From Deltaproteobacteria bacterium (lineage in GTDB: Bacteria; Desulfobacterota; Desulfobacteria; Desulfobacterales; B30-G6), in assembly GCA_022340465.1 (NCBI GenBank), contig JAJDNW010000130.1, positions 97,719-161,718 on the forward strand: 64,000 nt of DNA, given 5' to 3'. The first letter of the stretch is position 1. Each line of letters opens with the position of its first letter. The notes under the pieces were generated by a model. It was not told the DNA's origin. It saw only the letters and a list, made by a program, of their open reading frames with translations, and did not search any database. The translations under genes were made by a program, and so were the position numbers. Shown here one piece after another: positions 42,031 to 50,620 of the stretch.

Positions 42031-44664
42031 ATGATAAAACGCATTTTCCCGATCCTTTGCATGGTGGCGGCTTTCGCCCTGCCGCTTTCCGTTCAAGCAC
42101 GGGAAGCGAGGAAAGCGGTCGTGCTCCCTTTTGCCATCAACGCCCAGGAAGACCTGGCATATCTCGAAGATGAAATTCCCGAACTTATCAAGAAGCAGCT
42201 GCGCGAGGAGAACGCACGCATCCTCGATCCCGACGCCGGAGATCTCTCCAACTGGAGGAAAGCAGGGGAAAATCCCGACGTGGCCGCGCGCATCGGGAAA
42301 AAGGCAGGTGCTGAAAATGTCATCTGGGGGAGCCTGACCCGGGTCGGCCAGCAGTTCAGCCTCGACGCCAAACTGCTGACGCTCGACGGCGGGACCGCAT
42401 TGAAAAGCTTTTATGCCGAAGGAAAGGGCATCGATCATCTGCTTGCCGCCATCAGCAAACTGGCCGGCGATATATCCGTAAGCCTCTTCGGCAGTGAAAA
42501 AATAGAGGCCATACGCATCGAGGGAAACCGGCGCATCGAAAAGGATGCGATCATGCGCTACATCCGGACGAAACCCGGTGATATATATGTCCCCAAAGAC
42601 CTTTCAGATGATCTCAAATCCGTCTATTCCATGGGATACTTCGAGGATATCCGTATCGAATACGAGGATGGGAAGGATGGGAAAATCATCATTTTCAAGG
42701 TAAAGGAAAAGCCGACCATCAGACGCATCAAGTTCAAAGGCAATAGAGCCTATGACGATGAAGAGATTCTGGACAGCATGAACATCAAGTCGGGATCGAT
42801 ACTCAATATATTCAAAATCCAAAACAATATCATCCGGATCGAAAACCTTTACAAGGAAAAGAATTACCACAATGTCAAGGTAACCTACTCGGTTGAAGAG
42901 CTGGAGAACAATCAGGGAGACCTGCTGTTCACCATCGAAGAAGGCAAAAAAGTCAAGATCAAAGAGATCAGCTTCGAAGGCAATACGGTCTATACGGACA
43001 AACAGCTGAAAAAGATTATCAAGACAGATGAAAAGGGTTTTTGGTCCTTCCTCACGAGATCGGGCGAACTGAATCGGGACGATTTGCGCCAGGACGTTAC
43101 GCTGCTGGCGAATTTTTACCACAACAACGGATACATAGAGGCAAAGGTGGGGGCGCCCCTGGTTGAATTCAGGGACGATATGATATATATAAAGTTCAAG
43201 ATTACGGAGGGTCCCCGTTTCAAGGTGGGCTATGTCGGTATTACCGGAGACCTGATTCTGCCCGAGGACCAGTTGCGGGAACGGCTGCAGATCACTCAGA
43301 AAACCTTTTACAGCCGGGAAACGATTCGCAACGACGTTGTGGCCATCACCGACATCTATTCCGACGAGGGGTATGCCCATGCCGATATTTTCCCGCGGGT
43401 CGACAAGGATTTAGATAACTTAAAAGTAGATATCGAGTTCGTTATCAAAAAGGGCAAGCAGGTCTATTTCGAGGCCATCGTCATCGGCGGGAACAATAAA
43501 ACCCGGGACAAGGTCATTCGCCGGGAACTGCAAATTTACGAACAGGAGCTGTTCAGCGGAAGCCGCCTGAAAAGAAGCATGCGGAACCTTTACCGCCTGG
43601 ATTTTTTCGAGGATGTCAAGGTCGACATGGCTGAGGGCAGCAGCGACGACAAGATGGTGCTGAAAATCGATGTCGCCGAAAAATCCACCGGGAGTTTCAG
43701 TGTGGGGGGCGGCTACAGCAGTGTTGAATATGCCTACGCGACCGCATCGGTGCAGCAGCGCAACCTGTTCGGCCGGGGACAGGATTTGCAGTTGAGGGGG
43801 CAGGTCAGCGGTGTTTCCCAGACCTACGTGCTCAGTTTCACCGAGCCCTATTTTCTGGACACGCACCTGTCGACCGGTTTCGACCTGTACAACCAGACCC
43901 GGGATTACAGCTCATATGACAAGGACAGCACCGGCGGCAAGATACGTTTTAGCTTTCCCACTTGGGACTACACCCGCTTTTACTGGCAATACGCCTATGA
44001 TGTCAGTACGGTATATAATATCGATGAGGACGCGGCCAATTCCATACAGGAGATGCGGGGCACCAACATCACCAGCAGCACCAAGGTGACCATGAAGTAC
44101 GACTCCAGGGATAAAATTTTCAATACCACCGAAGGCGCTCTGAACAGCGTTTCCATGGAGTACGCCGGTATCGGGGGCGACGTCGCCTACACCAAGTACT
44201 TGGGCGAATCCGGATGGTACTTCCCGATGTTCAAGGGGACGGTGGCTATGCTGCACGGAGAACTGGGCTACGTGCACGAGAACCCCGGTGGATTTCTGCC
44301 CGACTACGAAAAGTTCTACCTGGGCGGCATGAATACGGTGCGCGGCTTCAAGTGGCGCGACATTTACGCCGTGGACGACAATGGGGACGAAATCGGCGGC
44401 AATTACATGGTACAGTTCAACGCGGAATACCAGATACCGCTGGTGCCGGAAGCCGGTGTGGTGGGGGTCCTTTTCGTGGATGTGGGCCAGGTGTACCGTG
44501 AAGACCAGATCGACAATCTGGGACCGACGCGCGAGAGTTGCGGCGGCGGTTTCAGATGGTATTCACCCGTGGGCCCCATCCGTTTCGAATACGGCTACAT
44601 CCTCGATCCGAAGCCAGGCGAAACCCGGGGCCGCTGGGAGTTTTCCATGGGAACGGTTTTCTGA
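42031..44664 (+). CDS. bamA: Outer-membrane assembly protein BamA with an extra N-terminal TolB/CsgG-like domain
   Basis: The start at 42031 gives a proper signal peptide (MIKRIFPILCMVAAFALPLS, cut after VQA). The 877-residue protein continues with an additional alpha/beta domain (about 30-150, AVVLPFAINAQEDLAYL and NVIWGSLTRVGQQFSLDA) that resembles TolB-N or CsgG-type folds. Five POTRA repeats (EAIRIEGNRRI, RIKFKGNRAY, EISFEGNTVY, VGYVGITGDL, EAIVIGGNNKT) and a 16-strand barrel with the lid motif TVRGFKWRD follow. It inserts beta-barrel proteins into the outer membrane. It is cotranscribed with lolD and skp. Confidence 0.95.
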   Translation: MIKRIFPILCMVAAFALPLSVQAREARKAVVLPFAINAQEDLAYLEDEIPELIKKQLREENARILDPDAGDLSNWRKAGENPDVAARIGKKAGAENVIWGSLTRVGQQFSLDAKLLTLDGGTALKSFYAEGKGIDHLLAAISKLAGDISVSLFGSEKIEAIRIEGNRRIEKDAIMRYIRTKPGDIYVPKDLSDDLKSVYSMGYFEDIRIEYEDGKDGKIIIFKVKEKPTIRRIKFKGNRAYDDEEILDSMNIKSGSILNIFKIQNNIIRIENLYKEKNYHNVKVTYSVEELENNQGDLLFTIEEGKKVKIKEISFEGNTVYTDKQLKKIIKTDEKGFWSFLTRSGELNRDDLRQDVTLLANFYHNNGYIEAKVGAPLVEFRDDMIYIKFKITEGPRFKVGYVGITGDLILPEDQLRERLQITQKTFYSRETIRNDVVAITDIYSDEGYAHADIFPRVDKDLDNLKVDIEFVIKKGKQVYFEAIVIGGNNKTRDKVIRRELQIYEQELFSGSRLKRSMRNLYRLDFFEDVKVDMAEGSSDDKMVLKIDVAEKSTGSFSVGGGYSSVEYAYATASVQQRNLFGRGQDLQLRGQVSGVSQTYVLSFTEPYFLDTHLSTGFDLYNQTRDYSSYDKDSTGGKIRFSFPTWDYTRFYWQYAYDVSTVYNIDEDAANSIQEMRGTNITSSTKVTMKYDSRDKIFNTTEGALNSVSMEYAGIGGDVAYTKYLGESGWYFPMFKGTVAMLHGELGYVHENPGGFLPDYEKFYLGGMNTVRGFKWRDIYAVDDNGDEIGGNYMVQFNAEYQIPLVPEAGVVGVLFVDVGQVYREDQIDNLGPTRESCGGGFRWYSPVGPIRFEYGYILDPKPGETRGRWEFSMGTVF

Positions 44665-44778
44665 TATGGATGCGGCATGCGCAGCTGAAAAGGGATGGCC
44701 GCCGGGACCGTAAGAGGATAGAGAACATTTAACAGGTGAAAGGGTTAACGAAAAGCGGGCAATAAAGAGGTGAAAAAC

Positions 44779-45336
44779 ATGAAAACAGCTGTATCGCTAC
44801 TTGTGACAATAACCGTGGCACTGTGCCTTGTTGCCGCGCCCTGCATGGCGGCGGATGTCGCCAAAATCGGCGTTGTGGACATTCAGAAGGTGCTGCACAC
44901 ATCGGCTGCCGGAAAGAGTGCCAAAGCGGAAATCAACAAGAAGGCGCGCGAAATGGAAGGCTTGCTGAATGATAAAAAAGGCGAGATTGAAAAGCTGCAG
45001 GCCGACCTCGAACGTGAATCGCTGGTCATGAGCAAGGAAAAGCGCGATGAAAGACAGCGCGAAATCCGCATCAAGGTCAACGACATCAAGGCGCTCAAAG
45101 AAAAATTTGAGAAGGACCTCAAGGTCATGGAAGGCCAGGTCATAAAAAGGATCCAAAAGGAGTTCGAGTCGATCGCCCAGGCGATGGGCAAGGAGCAGGG
45201 ATATCTGCTCATCATTACCAATCCGGTCGTGGTCTACTCGCCGAATTCCATCGACATCACGGATGAACTGATCCAGAAATACGACGCTGTTTATAAGGAA
45301 AAGGGCGGTTCCTTCGACTTTCAATTGAACCCGTAG
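44779..45336 (+). CDS. skp: Periplasmic chaperone Skp/OmpH
   Basis: The ATG at 44779 follows AGAGGTG by 6 bases. The 185-residue protein has a signal peptide (cut near CMA-A), then KIGVVDIQKVL, a long charged coiled coil (about 50-125, rich in K, E, R), and a C-terminal strand. This is the Skp/OmpH jellyfish chaperone that carries unfolded outer-membrane proteins to BamA. Its place between bamA and lpxD is the standard order. Confidence 0.92.
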   Translation: MKTAVSLLVTITVALCLVAAPCMAADVAKIGVVDIQKVLHTSAAGKSAKAEINKKAREMEGLLNDKKGEIEKLQADLERESLVMSKEKRDERQREIRIKVNDIKALKEKFEKDLKVMEGQVIKRIQKEFESIAQAMGKEQGYLLIITNPVVVYSPNSIDITDELIQKYDAVYKEKGGSFDFQLNP

Positions 45337-45358
45337 CCGGTTAGAGGTCGGACCCATC

Positions 45359-46399
45359 ATGCGTTTTACTGTAGGAGAGGTGGCGGAGAGGATAAGCGGC
45401 AAGGTTCGCGGTGATGCGAACAAACCGGTTTCAGGCGTGGCGCCGTTTGAAGAGGCTGCCGGAACAGACATTACCCTGGCGGCCGAGGCCAAATTCATCA
45501 AGCGTCTCGGCGAAACGGATGCCGGCTGCATCATCGTTCCGGACGACTGCCGGAGCGACGCAAGCGACTTGATTCTGACGCGGAACCCGCGGGTGGCCTT
45601 TGCCAAAGCCATCGCGCTGTTTCACCCCCGGCCTGAACCGTCGGCGCGTGTCAGCGAACAATCCGTGGTGGGGAAAGCGGTCGTTTTTGGCGATGCCGTC
45701 GACGTGGCGCCCTTTGTCAGTATCGGCGACCGGGTCAGAATGGGCAGCCGGGTCAGAATTCATCCGCACGTTTTCATTGGCGATGATGTCACTATCGGGG
45801 ATGATGTCGAAATCAAACCCAACGTAACTGTCATGGAACGTTGCACCATCGGCAGTCGGGTCCTCATCCAAGCGGGAACGGTTGTCGGCAGCGACGGATT
45901 CGGCTTCGCGCCCGATGGTGAGACGTATCATAAAGTGCCCCATGTCGGCACCGTTGTGATCGAAGATGATGTGGAAATCGGCGCCAACAATGCCATTGAC
46001 AGGGCAACCTTCGGCAGGACCTGGATCCGCAAGGGCGTCAAGACGGACAACCTCATACAGATTGCCCACAATGTCGAAGTCGGGGAAAACACGGTCATCG
46101 CCGCTCTCACGGGCATATCCGGCAGCGTCACCATCGGCAGGCACGCTGTCTTGGCGGGTCAGGCCGGTATCAGCGGCCACCTGACCATTGGCGACTATGC
46201 CGTGATCGGCCCGAAAGCCGGGATTGCCAAACCGGTGGCCCCCGGCGAGACGGTTATGGGCGCCCCGGCCGTACCGATAAAGATGTTCTTGCGGCAGAGC
46301 AGCCTGTTGAACCGTTTGCCGGACATGAAAAAGAAACTGGCCGAGTTGGACAAAAAAATGCGTGCACTTAAATTATCCAAGGATGGGGATGAACAATAG
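45359..46399 (+). CDS. lpxD: UDP-3-O-acylglucosamine N-acyltransferase
   Basis: The 346-residue protein has the uridine-binding N-domain (1-100, GVAPFEEAAGTDITLA) and then a left-handed beta-helix of hexapeptide repeats (VFIGDDVTIGDDVEI, GTVVGSDGFGFAPDG). The catalytic His is expected in QIAHNVEVGENTVIA. It adds the second acyl chain in lipid A synthesis. GAGGTC lies 9 bases before the ATG. Confidence 0.95.
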   Translation: MRFTVGEVAERISGKVRGDANKPVSGVAPFEEAAGTDITLAAEAKFIKRLGETDAGCIIVPDDCRSDASDLILTRNPRVAFAKAIALFHPRPEPSARVSEQSVVGKAVVFGDAVDVAPFVSIGDRVRMGSRVRIHPHVFIGDDVTIGDDVEIKPNVTVMERCTIGSRVLIQAGTVVGSDGFGFAPDGETYHKVPHVGTVVIEDDVEIGANNAIDRATFGRTWIRKGVKTDNLIQIAHNVEVGENTVIAALTGISGSVTIGRHAVLAGQAGISGHLTIGDYAVIGPKAGIAKPVAPGETVMGAPAVPIKMFLRQSSLLNRLPDMKKKLAELDKKMRALKLSKDGDEQ

Positions 46400-46432
46400 C
46401 GTCCCTTGTCCGCTAAACGCCTGGAGTCGATC

Positions 46433-46876
46433 ATGCGTGTCTACGATATTCACGAAATAATGAAGTTTCTGCCCCATCGCTACCCGTTTCTGCTCATCGA
46501 CCGGGTTGAGGAAGTCGTTCCGGGAGAGAGGGTCAGGGCACTGAAAAACGTCACCATTAACGAGCCCTTTTTTCAGGGGCACTTCCCGGGCATTCCGGTG
46601 ATGCCGGGGGTGATTATTTTAGAGGCAATGGGACAGGCGGGCGGGGTGCTGGCCTACGAATCCCTCGGAGAGAACAAAAAAGGCCGCATTGTGTTTTTCA
46701 CGGGCATCGACAAGGCGCGATTTCGCAAGCCGGTGGTGCCCGGTGATCAGCTTGTGTTTGAATTGACACTATTGAAAAAAAGGGCCAAGGTTGTGCGCAT
46801 GGCCGGAATCGCCACCGTGGACGGGGTAAAAGTGGCGGAGGCGGAGCTGATGGCTGCATACGGAGAAAACAGATGA
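46433..46876 (+). CDS. fabZ: (3R)-hydroxyacyl-ACP dehydratase
   Basis: The start at 46433 has TGGAG 7 bases upstream; the frame is open 9 codons further. The 147-residue hot-dog-fold enzyme has the catalytic His in LPHRYPFLLIDR and Glu in GVIILEAMGQ. It dehydrates hydroxyacyl-ACP in fatty acid synthesis and competes with LpxA for the same precursor. It overlaps lpxA by 4 bases. Confidence 0.95.
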   Translation: MRVYDIHEIMKFLPHRYPFLLIDRVEEVVPGERVRALKNVTINEPFFQGHFPGIPVMPGVIILEAMGQAGGVLAYESLGENKKGRIVFFTGIDKARFRKPVVPGDQLVFELTLLKKRAKVVRMAGIATVDGVKVAEAELMAAYGENR

Positions 46877-47643
46877 TACACGAGACGGCAATCGTCCATC
46901 CGAAGGCTGAACTGGGCGCGAATGTGGAAATCGGAGCGTTTTCCGTTATACGTGAGAACGTGACCATCGGTTCCGATACGTGGGTCGGGCCGCATGTGGT
47001 GATAGAACCTTTTGTGGATATCGGCAGCGACTGCAAAATCTTTCAATATGCGGCCATCGGGGCACCGCCGCAGTCGCTGAAATATGCCGGCGAGAAGACC
47101 TGGGTCAAAATCGGACGGGGCAATATCGTTCGAGAATTCGTCACCATCCACAGGGGGACTTCGGATGGCGGCGGCGTGACCGAAATCGGCGAGGAAAATT
47201 TTATCATGGCCTATTCGCACATTGCCCATGACTGCAAACTGGGCAGGAACATCGTCCTGTCCAACAACGCCACACTGGGCGGGCACATCACCATCGGAGA
47301 CTACGCCACCGTGGGCGGCCTGGTGGCCATTCATCAGTTCGTACGGGTGGGCAACTATGCGTTCATCGGAGGCAAATCTGCCGTGGTCAAGGACATCCCC
47401 CCCTACATGATAGCGGCCGGGGACCGGGCGAGGCTCCACGGCCTGAATGTCGTCGGTTTGAAGCGCCATGGGTTTTCGAGAAATACCCTGAGCATGCTGA
47501 AAAAAGCCTATCGCCTGGTTTTCCGCATCGGGCTTACGCTGAACGAGGCCATAGAAAGGGTGGCGGCGGAAGTGGAGCAGGTCCCTGAAGTTGTCCACCT
47601 CATCGAATTCATCAAATCCTCCCAACGCGGGATTACCAGATAA
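46873..47643 (+). CDS. lpxA: UDP-N-acetylglucosamine O-acyltransferase
   Basis: The 256-residue protein has an N-terminal left-handed beta-helix of hexapeptide repeats (AELGANVEIGAFSVI), the catalytic His within AYSHIAHDCKLGRN, and a C-terminal helical domain (from about 190). It starts lipid A synthesis by moving a hydroxyacyl chain to UDP-GlcNAc. Translation is coupled to fabZ (ATGA). Confidence 0.95.
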   Translation: MIHETAIVHPKAELGANVEIGAFSVIRENVTIGSDTWVGPHVVIEPFVDIGSDCKIFQYAAIGAPPQSLKYAGEKTWVKIGRGNIVREFVTIHRGTSDGGGVTEIGEENFIMAYSHIAHDCKLGRNIVLSNNATLGGHITIGDYATVGGLVAIHQFVRVGNYAFIGGKSAVVKDIPPYMIAAGDRARLHGLNVVGLKRHGFSRNTLSMLKKAYRLVFRIGLTLNEAIERVAAEVEQVPEVVHLIEFIKSSQRGITR

Positions 47644-47648
47644 AACCC

Positions 47649-48455
47649 ATGCGCATCGGACTCATTGCCGGTAGCGGGCAGTTTCCCATCATTTTCTGCA
47701 GAAAGGCCAGAAAAGCGGGATTCGACATTTACGCCGCCGCTTACCATCATGAAGCGGATCCGGCGCTGGCCGACCATGTGAACGAGATCGAGTGGTTTTA
47801 CCTGGGACAGGTCAACCGGCTGATCAAATATTTCAAAAAGCACCAGGTCACGCAAGCCGTCATGATGGGCGGCATCAAGAAAACCAAGCTTTTCAAAAAT
47901 TTAAAGCCCGACATCAAGGCGGTTTCCCTGCTTGCCGGATTACGACACACTCATGACGACGGCATCCTGAGGGCGTTTGCCGGCCTGCTGGAGAAAAACG
48001 GGATAACCGTCAGGCCGTCAACCTTTCTTCTGCCCGATCTTTTGGCGCCCGAAGGCTGCTGGACGCGGCGCAAACCGACGCGGGAAGAGGCTGCCGAGAT
48101 AAAACTGGGGTGGAAGATTGCCAAGGAGATCGGGCGCCTGGACGTCGGTCAGTGCGTGGTCGTGGGCGGGGGAAGCATCCTGGCCGTGGAAGCTGTGGAC
48201 GGTACCGATGCCACCATCAGAAGGGGGGGCGGGCTCGGCGAGGGCAACGCGGTGGTGGTGAAAGTCTGCAAACCTATTCAGGATGAGCGGTTCGACATCC
48301 CTGCCACCGGCGTGGAGACCATTCGAACGATGGTGGAGGCCCGGGCCAGGGTTTTGGCGATCGAGGCGGGCAAAGCCGTTGTATTCGACCGTGAGGCCAT
48401 GATAGCCTTGGCCGACGAACAGGGGATCGCTATTTTGGCCATGACGGAGCCGTGA
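47649..48455 (+). CDS. lpxI: UDP-2,3-diacylglucosamine diphosphatase, LpxI type
   Basis: The 268-residue protein begins MRIGLIAGSGQFPIIFC, and includes VMMGGIKKTKLF and LRHTHDDGILR, as in the LpxI (DUF1009) family. It cleaves the pyrophosphate of UDP-diacylglucosamine to give lipid X. This family replaces LpxH, and no LpxH is seen here. It lies 5 bases after lpxA. Confidence 0.92.
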   Translation: MRIGLIAGSGQFPIIFCRKARKAGFDIYAAAYHHEADPALADHVNEIEWFYLGQVNRLIKYFKKHQVTQAVMMGGIKKTKLFKNLKPDIKAVSLLAGLRHTHDDGILRAFAGLLEKNGITVRPSTFLLPDLLAPEGCWTRRKPTREEAAEIKLGWKIAKEIGRLDVGQCVVVGGGSILAVEAVDGTDATIRRGGGLGEGNAVVVKVCKPIQDERFDIPATGVETIRTMVEARARVLAIEAGKAVVFDREAMIALADEQGIAILAMTEP

Positions 48456-48477
48456 CCGATCCGGAATGTGGAAAATT

Positions 48478-49449
48478 ATGAACCCGATACAAAGGAAAAT
48501 TCGTGCGGCCGTCGTTGGCGCAGGCTATCTGGGTAAATTTCATGCCCAGAAATACGCCAACATGGAAAATGTGGACCTCATCGGGGTGGCGGACACCGAT
48601 ATGGCGGCGGCGGAAAGGGTGGCCGCATCTCTCGATACCAGGGCCTATGCGGACTACACCGATCTTTTCGGCAGAGTGGACGCCGTCAGCGTGGTCGTGC
48701 CGACATCGGCGCATTTTGAAGTCAGCAAAGACTTTTTGCTGCACAATGTCGACCTGTTGGTGGAAAAGCCTTTTACAACGACCCTCCAAGAGGCGGATGA
48801 ACTGATTCGTATTTCGGAGTCCCGGGGGCTTTTGGTGCAGGTCGGCCATCTCGAACGCTACAACCCTGCGGTGGTGGCTCTCCAGGACATCATTAAAAAC
48901 CCCCTGTTCATCGAATCCCACCGCTTGGGGATATTCAAACCCCGGGCCACGGACGTGAGCGTGGTGCTGGATCTTATGATTCACGATATCGATATTATAC
49001 TGAATTTCGTAAAAGCGGAGATGGAGGGCATCCGTGCCGCCGGCATGCCGGTAATAACCGAGAATGTGGATATTGCCAACGCACGGCTGGAGTTCAAAAG
49101 CGGCTGTGTGGCCAACGTGACGGCCAGCCGAGTTTCCATGAAAGATGAGCGCAAGCTCCGTATTTTCCAGCGGGATGCCTATATTTCCATCGATTTTGCA
49201 AATCATGAGGCCACCATCGTTCATAAAAATGCAGGCAAGACCGACGGGCTTATTCCCGGCATGGAAATCGAAACCCGGTCCTTCCCCAAGGGTGACGCGC
49301 TGGACGACGAACTGAAATCTTTTGTGAATTCGGTGAGAAGCCGCACGGAGCCGTATGTGACGGGGCAAATGGGGCGGGATGCACTTAAGACAGCCCTGGA
49401 TGTCATGTCTCAAATACGACAAACGCGCTCCAAACTTGCCTTCCTCTGA
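48478..49449 (+). CDS. Gfo/Idh/MocA-family oxidoreductase of the lipid A operon
   Basis: The start at 48478 (MNPIQRKIRAAVVGAG) is preferred to 48466, with little ribosome-site evidence for either. The 323-residue NAD(P)-dependent enzyme has the Rossmann motif AVVGAGYLGKFHA, the EKPFTT motif typical of the family, and a C-terminal alpha/beta domain with DLMIHDIDIILN. It sits between lpxI and lpxB, so its substrate is likely a nucleotide sugar of the lipid A/LPS route, similar to GnnA (3-keto-UDP-GlcNAc formation). No GnnB aminotransferase neighbour is present, so that role is unproven. Confidence 0.85.
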   Translation: MNPIQRKIRAAVVGAGYLGKFHAQKYANMENVDLIGVADTDMAAAERVAASLDTRAYADYTDLFGRVDAVSVVVPTSAHFEVSKDFLLHNVDLLVEKPFTTTLQEADELIRISESRGLLVQVGHLERYNPAVVALQDIIKNPLFIESHRLGIFKPRATDVSVVLDLMIHDIDIILNFVKAEMEGIRAAGMPVITENVDIANARLEFKSGCVANVTASRVSMKDERKLRIFQRDAYISIDFANHEATIVHKNAGKTDGLIPGMEIETRSFPKGDALDDELKSFVNSVRSRTEPYVTGQMGRDALKTALDVMSQIRQTRSKLAFL

Positions 49450-49453
49450 TCCC

Positions 49454-50608
49454 ATGGAATCGAAACAAGATAGAAAATGCGTCATGATCATTGCCGGAGA
49501 AGCATCGGGGGATCTTCACGGTGCCAACCTGATCAAGGCGTTGAAGAACCAGGCGCCGGGCACCTTTTTCTGCGGGATCGGCGGGCGGGCGATGAGGGCT
49601 GCCGGCGCCCGGATCATCGTGGATGCCTCCCGGCTGTCGGTAGTGGGTATCACCGAGGTGTTCTCCAAAGGCCGTTCGCTGCTGCGAGGGATTTCCCGGG
49701 CCAAGCAACTGCTCAACTCTCTCGAGCCCGATCTATTGATCCTCATCGACTTTCCGGACTTCAACCTGCATATTGCCGCCAGGGCCAAAAAACTGGGTGT
49801 TCCCGTTTTGTACTACATCAGTCCTCAGCTGTGGGCCTGGCGGGAGGGCCGGGTGAGGAAAATCAAGCGCTTGGTCGACCACATGGCCGTTATCCTGCCA
49901 TTTGAGGTGGATTTTTATCGAATGCACGACGTGCCGGCTACCTATGTGGGGCATCCCCTTCTGGACGACGGCACGCCATTTTCGGCAATACCCCCTGAAT
50001 CGCTACCGGTAAAGGATCAAGCCGTCGGCATTTTGCCGGGTTCCAGGGACAAGGAAATCGTGCGCAACCTGCCGGCCATGCTGGCTGCGGCAAAGGATAT
50101 CCAGCGCACAACCGGCGGGGTGCGTTTTGTTATCTCCCGGGCGCCTTCGGTGGAAAAAGCGCTCATGGACGGCATCGTTGCTGAGCACGGCAAAGGTGTC
50201 GATTATCGCATAAGCTCAGACCACGTGCGGGAAGTCTTCAAGGCGTGCCGCCTCGTGATTGCCGTGTCGGGAACGGTCACCCTGGAAGCGGCCATTTGGG
50301 GGACACCGGCCGTCATTGTCTACCGGGTCTCTCCGGTCAGTTATTGGCTGGGGCGGGCGCTCATCAAGGTCAAGTACATCGGCCTGGCGAACCTGATTGC
50401 GGGGCGGGAAGTTCTTCCCGAGCTCATCCAGCGGGATGCATCCCCTGAAAACATCGCCCGGGTGGTTACGGGGCTTTTGGGGGATGCGGAAGCCATGACC
50501 GCCATTCATGACGGCTTGAAAGAGGTCAGGGAACGCCTCGGCGGGACCGGGGCTTCCGCCAGGGTGGCGGATATTGCCATGGGGATGCTAAATAAAGGGT
50601 CGTATTAG
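49454..50608 (+). CDS. lpxB: Lipid A disaccharide synthase
   Basis: The 384-residue product starting at 49454 is of normal length. GEASGDLHGANLIKAL, the LLILIDFPDFNL segment and YISPQLWAWR are the LpxB hallmarks. It joins lipid X and UDP-diacylglucosamine at the membrane. It begins 4 bases after the oxidoreductase stop. No strong ribosome site is seen, so it probably relies on coupling. Confidence 0.95.
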   Translation: MESKQDRKCVMIIAGEASGDLHGANLIKALKNQAPGTFFCGIGGRAMRAAGARIIVDASRLSVVGITEVFSKGRSLLRGISRAKQLLNSLEPDLLILIDFPDFNLHIAARAKKLGVPVLYYISPQLWAWREGRVRKIKRLVDHMAVILPFEVDFYRMHDVPATYVGHPLLDDGTPFSAIPPESLPVKDQAVGILPGSRDKEIVRNLPAMLAAAKDIQRTTGGVRFVISRAPSVEKALMDGIVAEHGKGVDYRISSDHVREVFKACRLVIAVSGTVTLEAAIWGTPAVIVYRVSPVSYWLGRALIKVKYIGLANLIAGREVLPELIQRDASPENIARVVTGLLGDAEAMTAIHDGLKEVRERLGGTGASARVADIAMGMLNKGSY

Positions 50609-50620
50609 AGAAAATTATTT

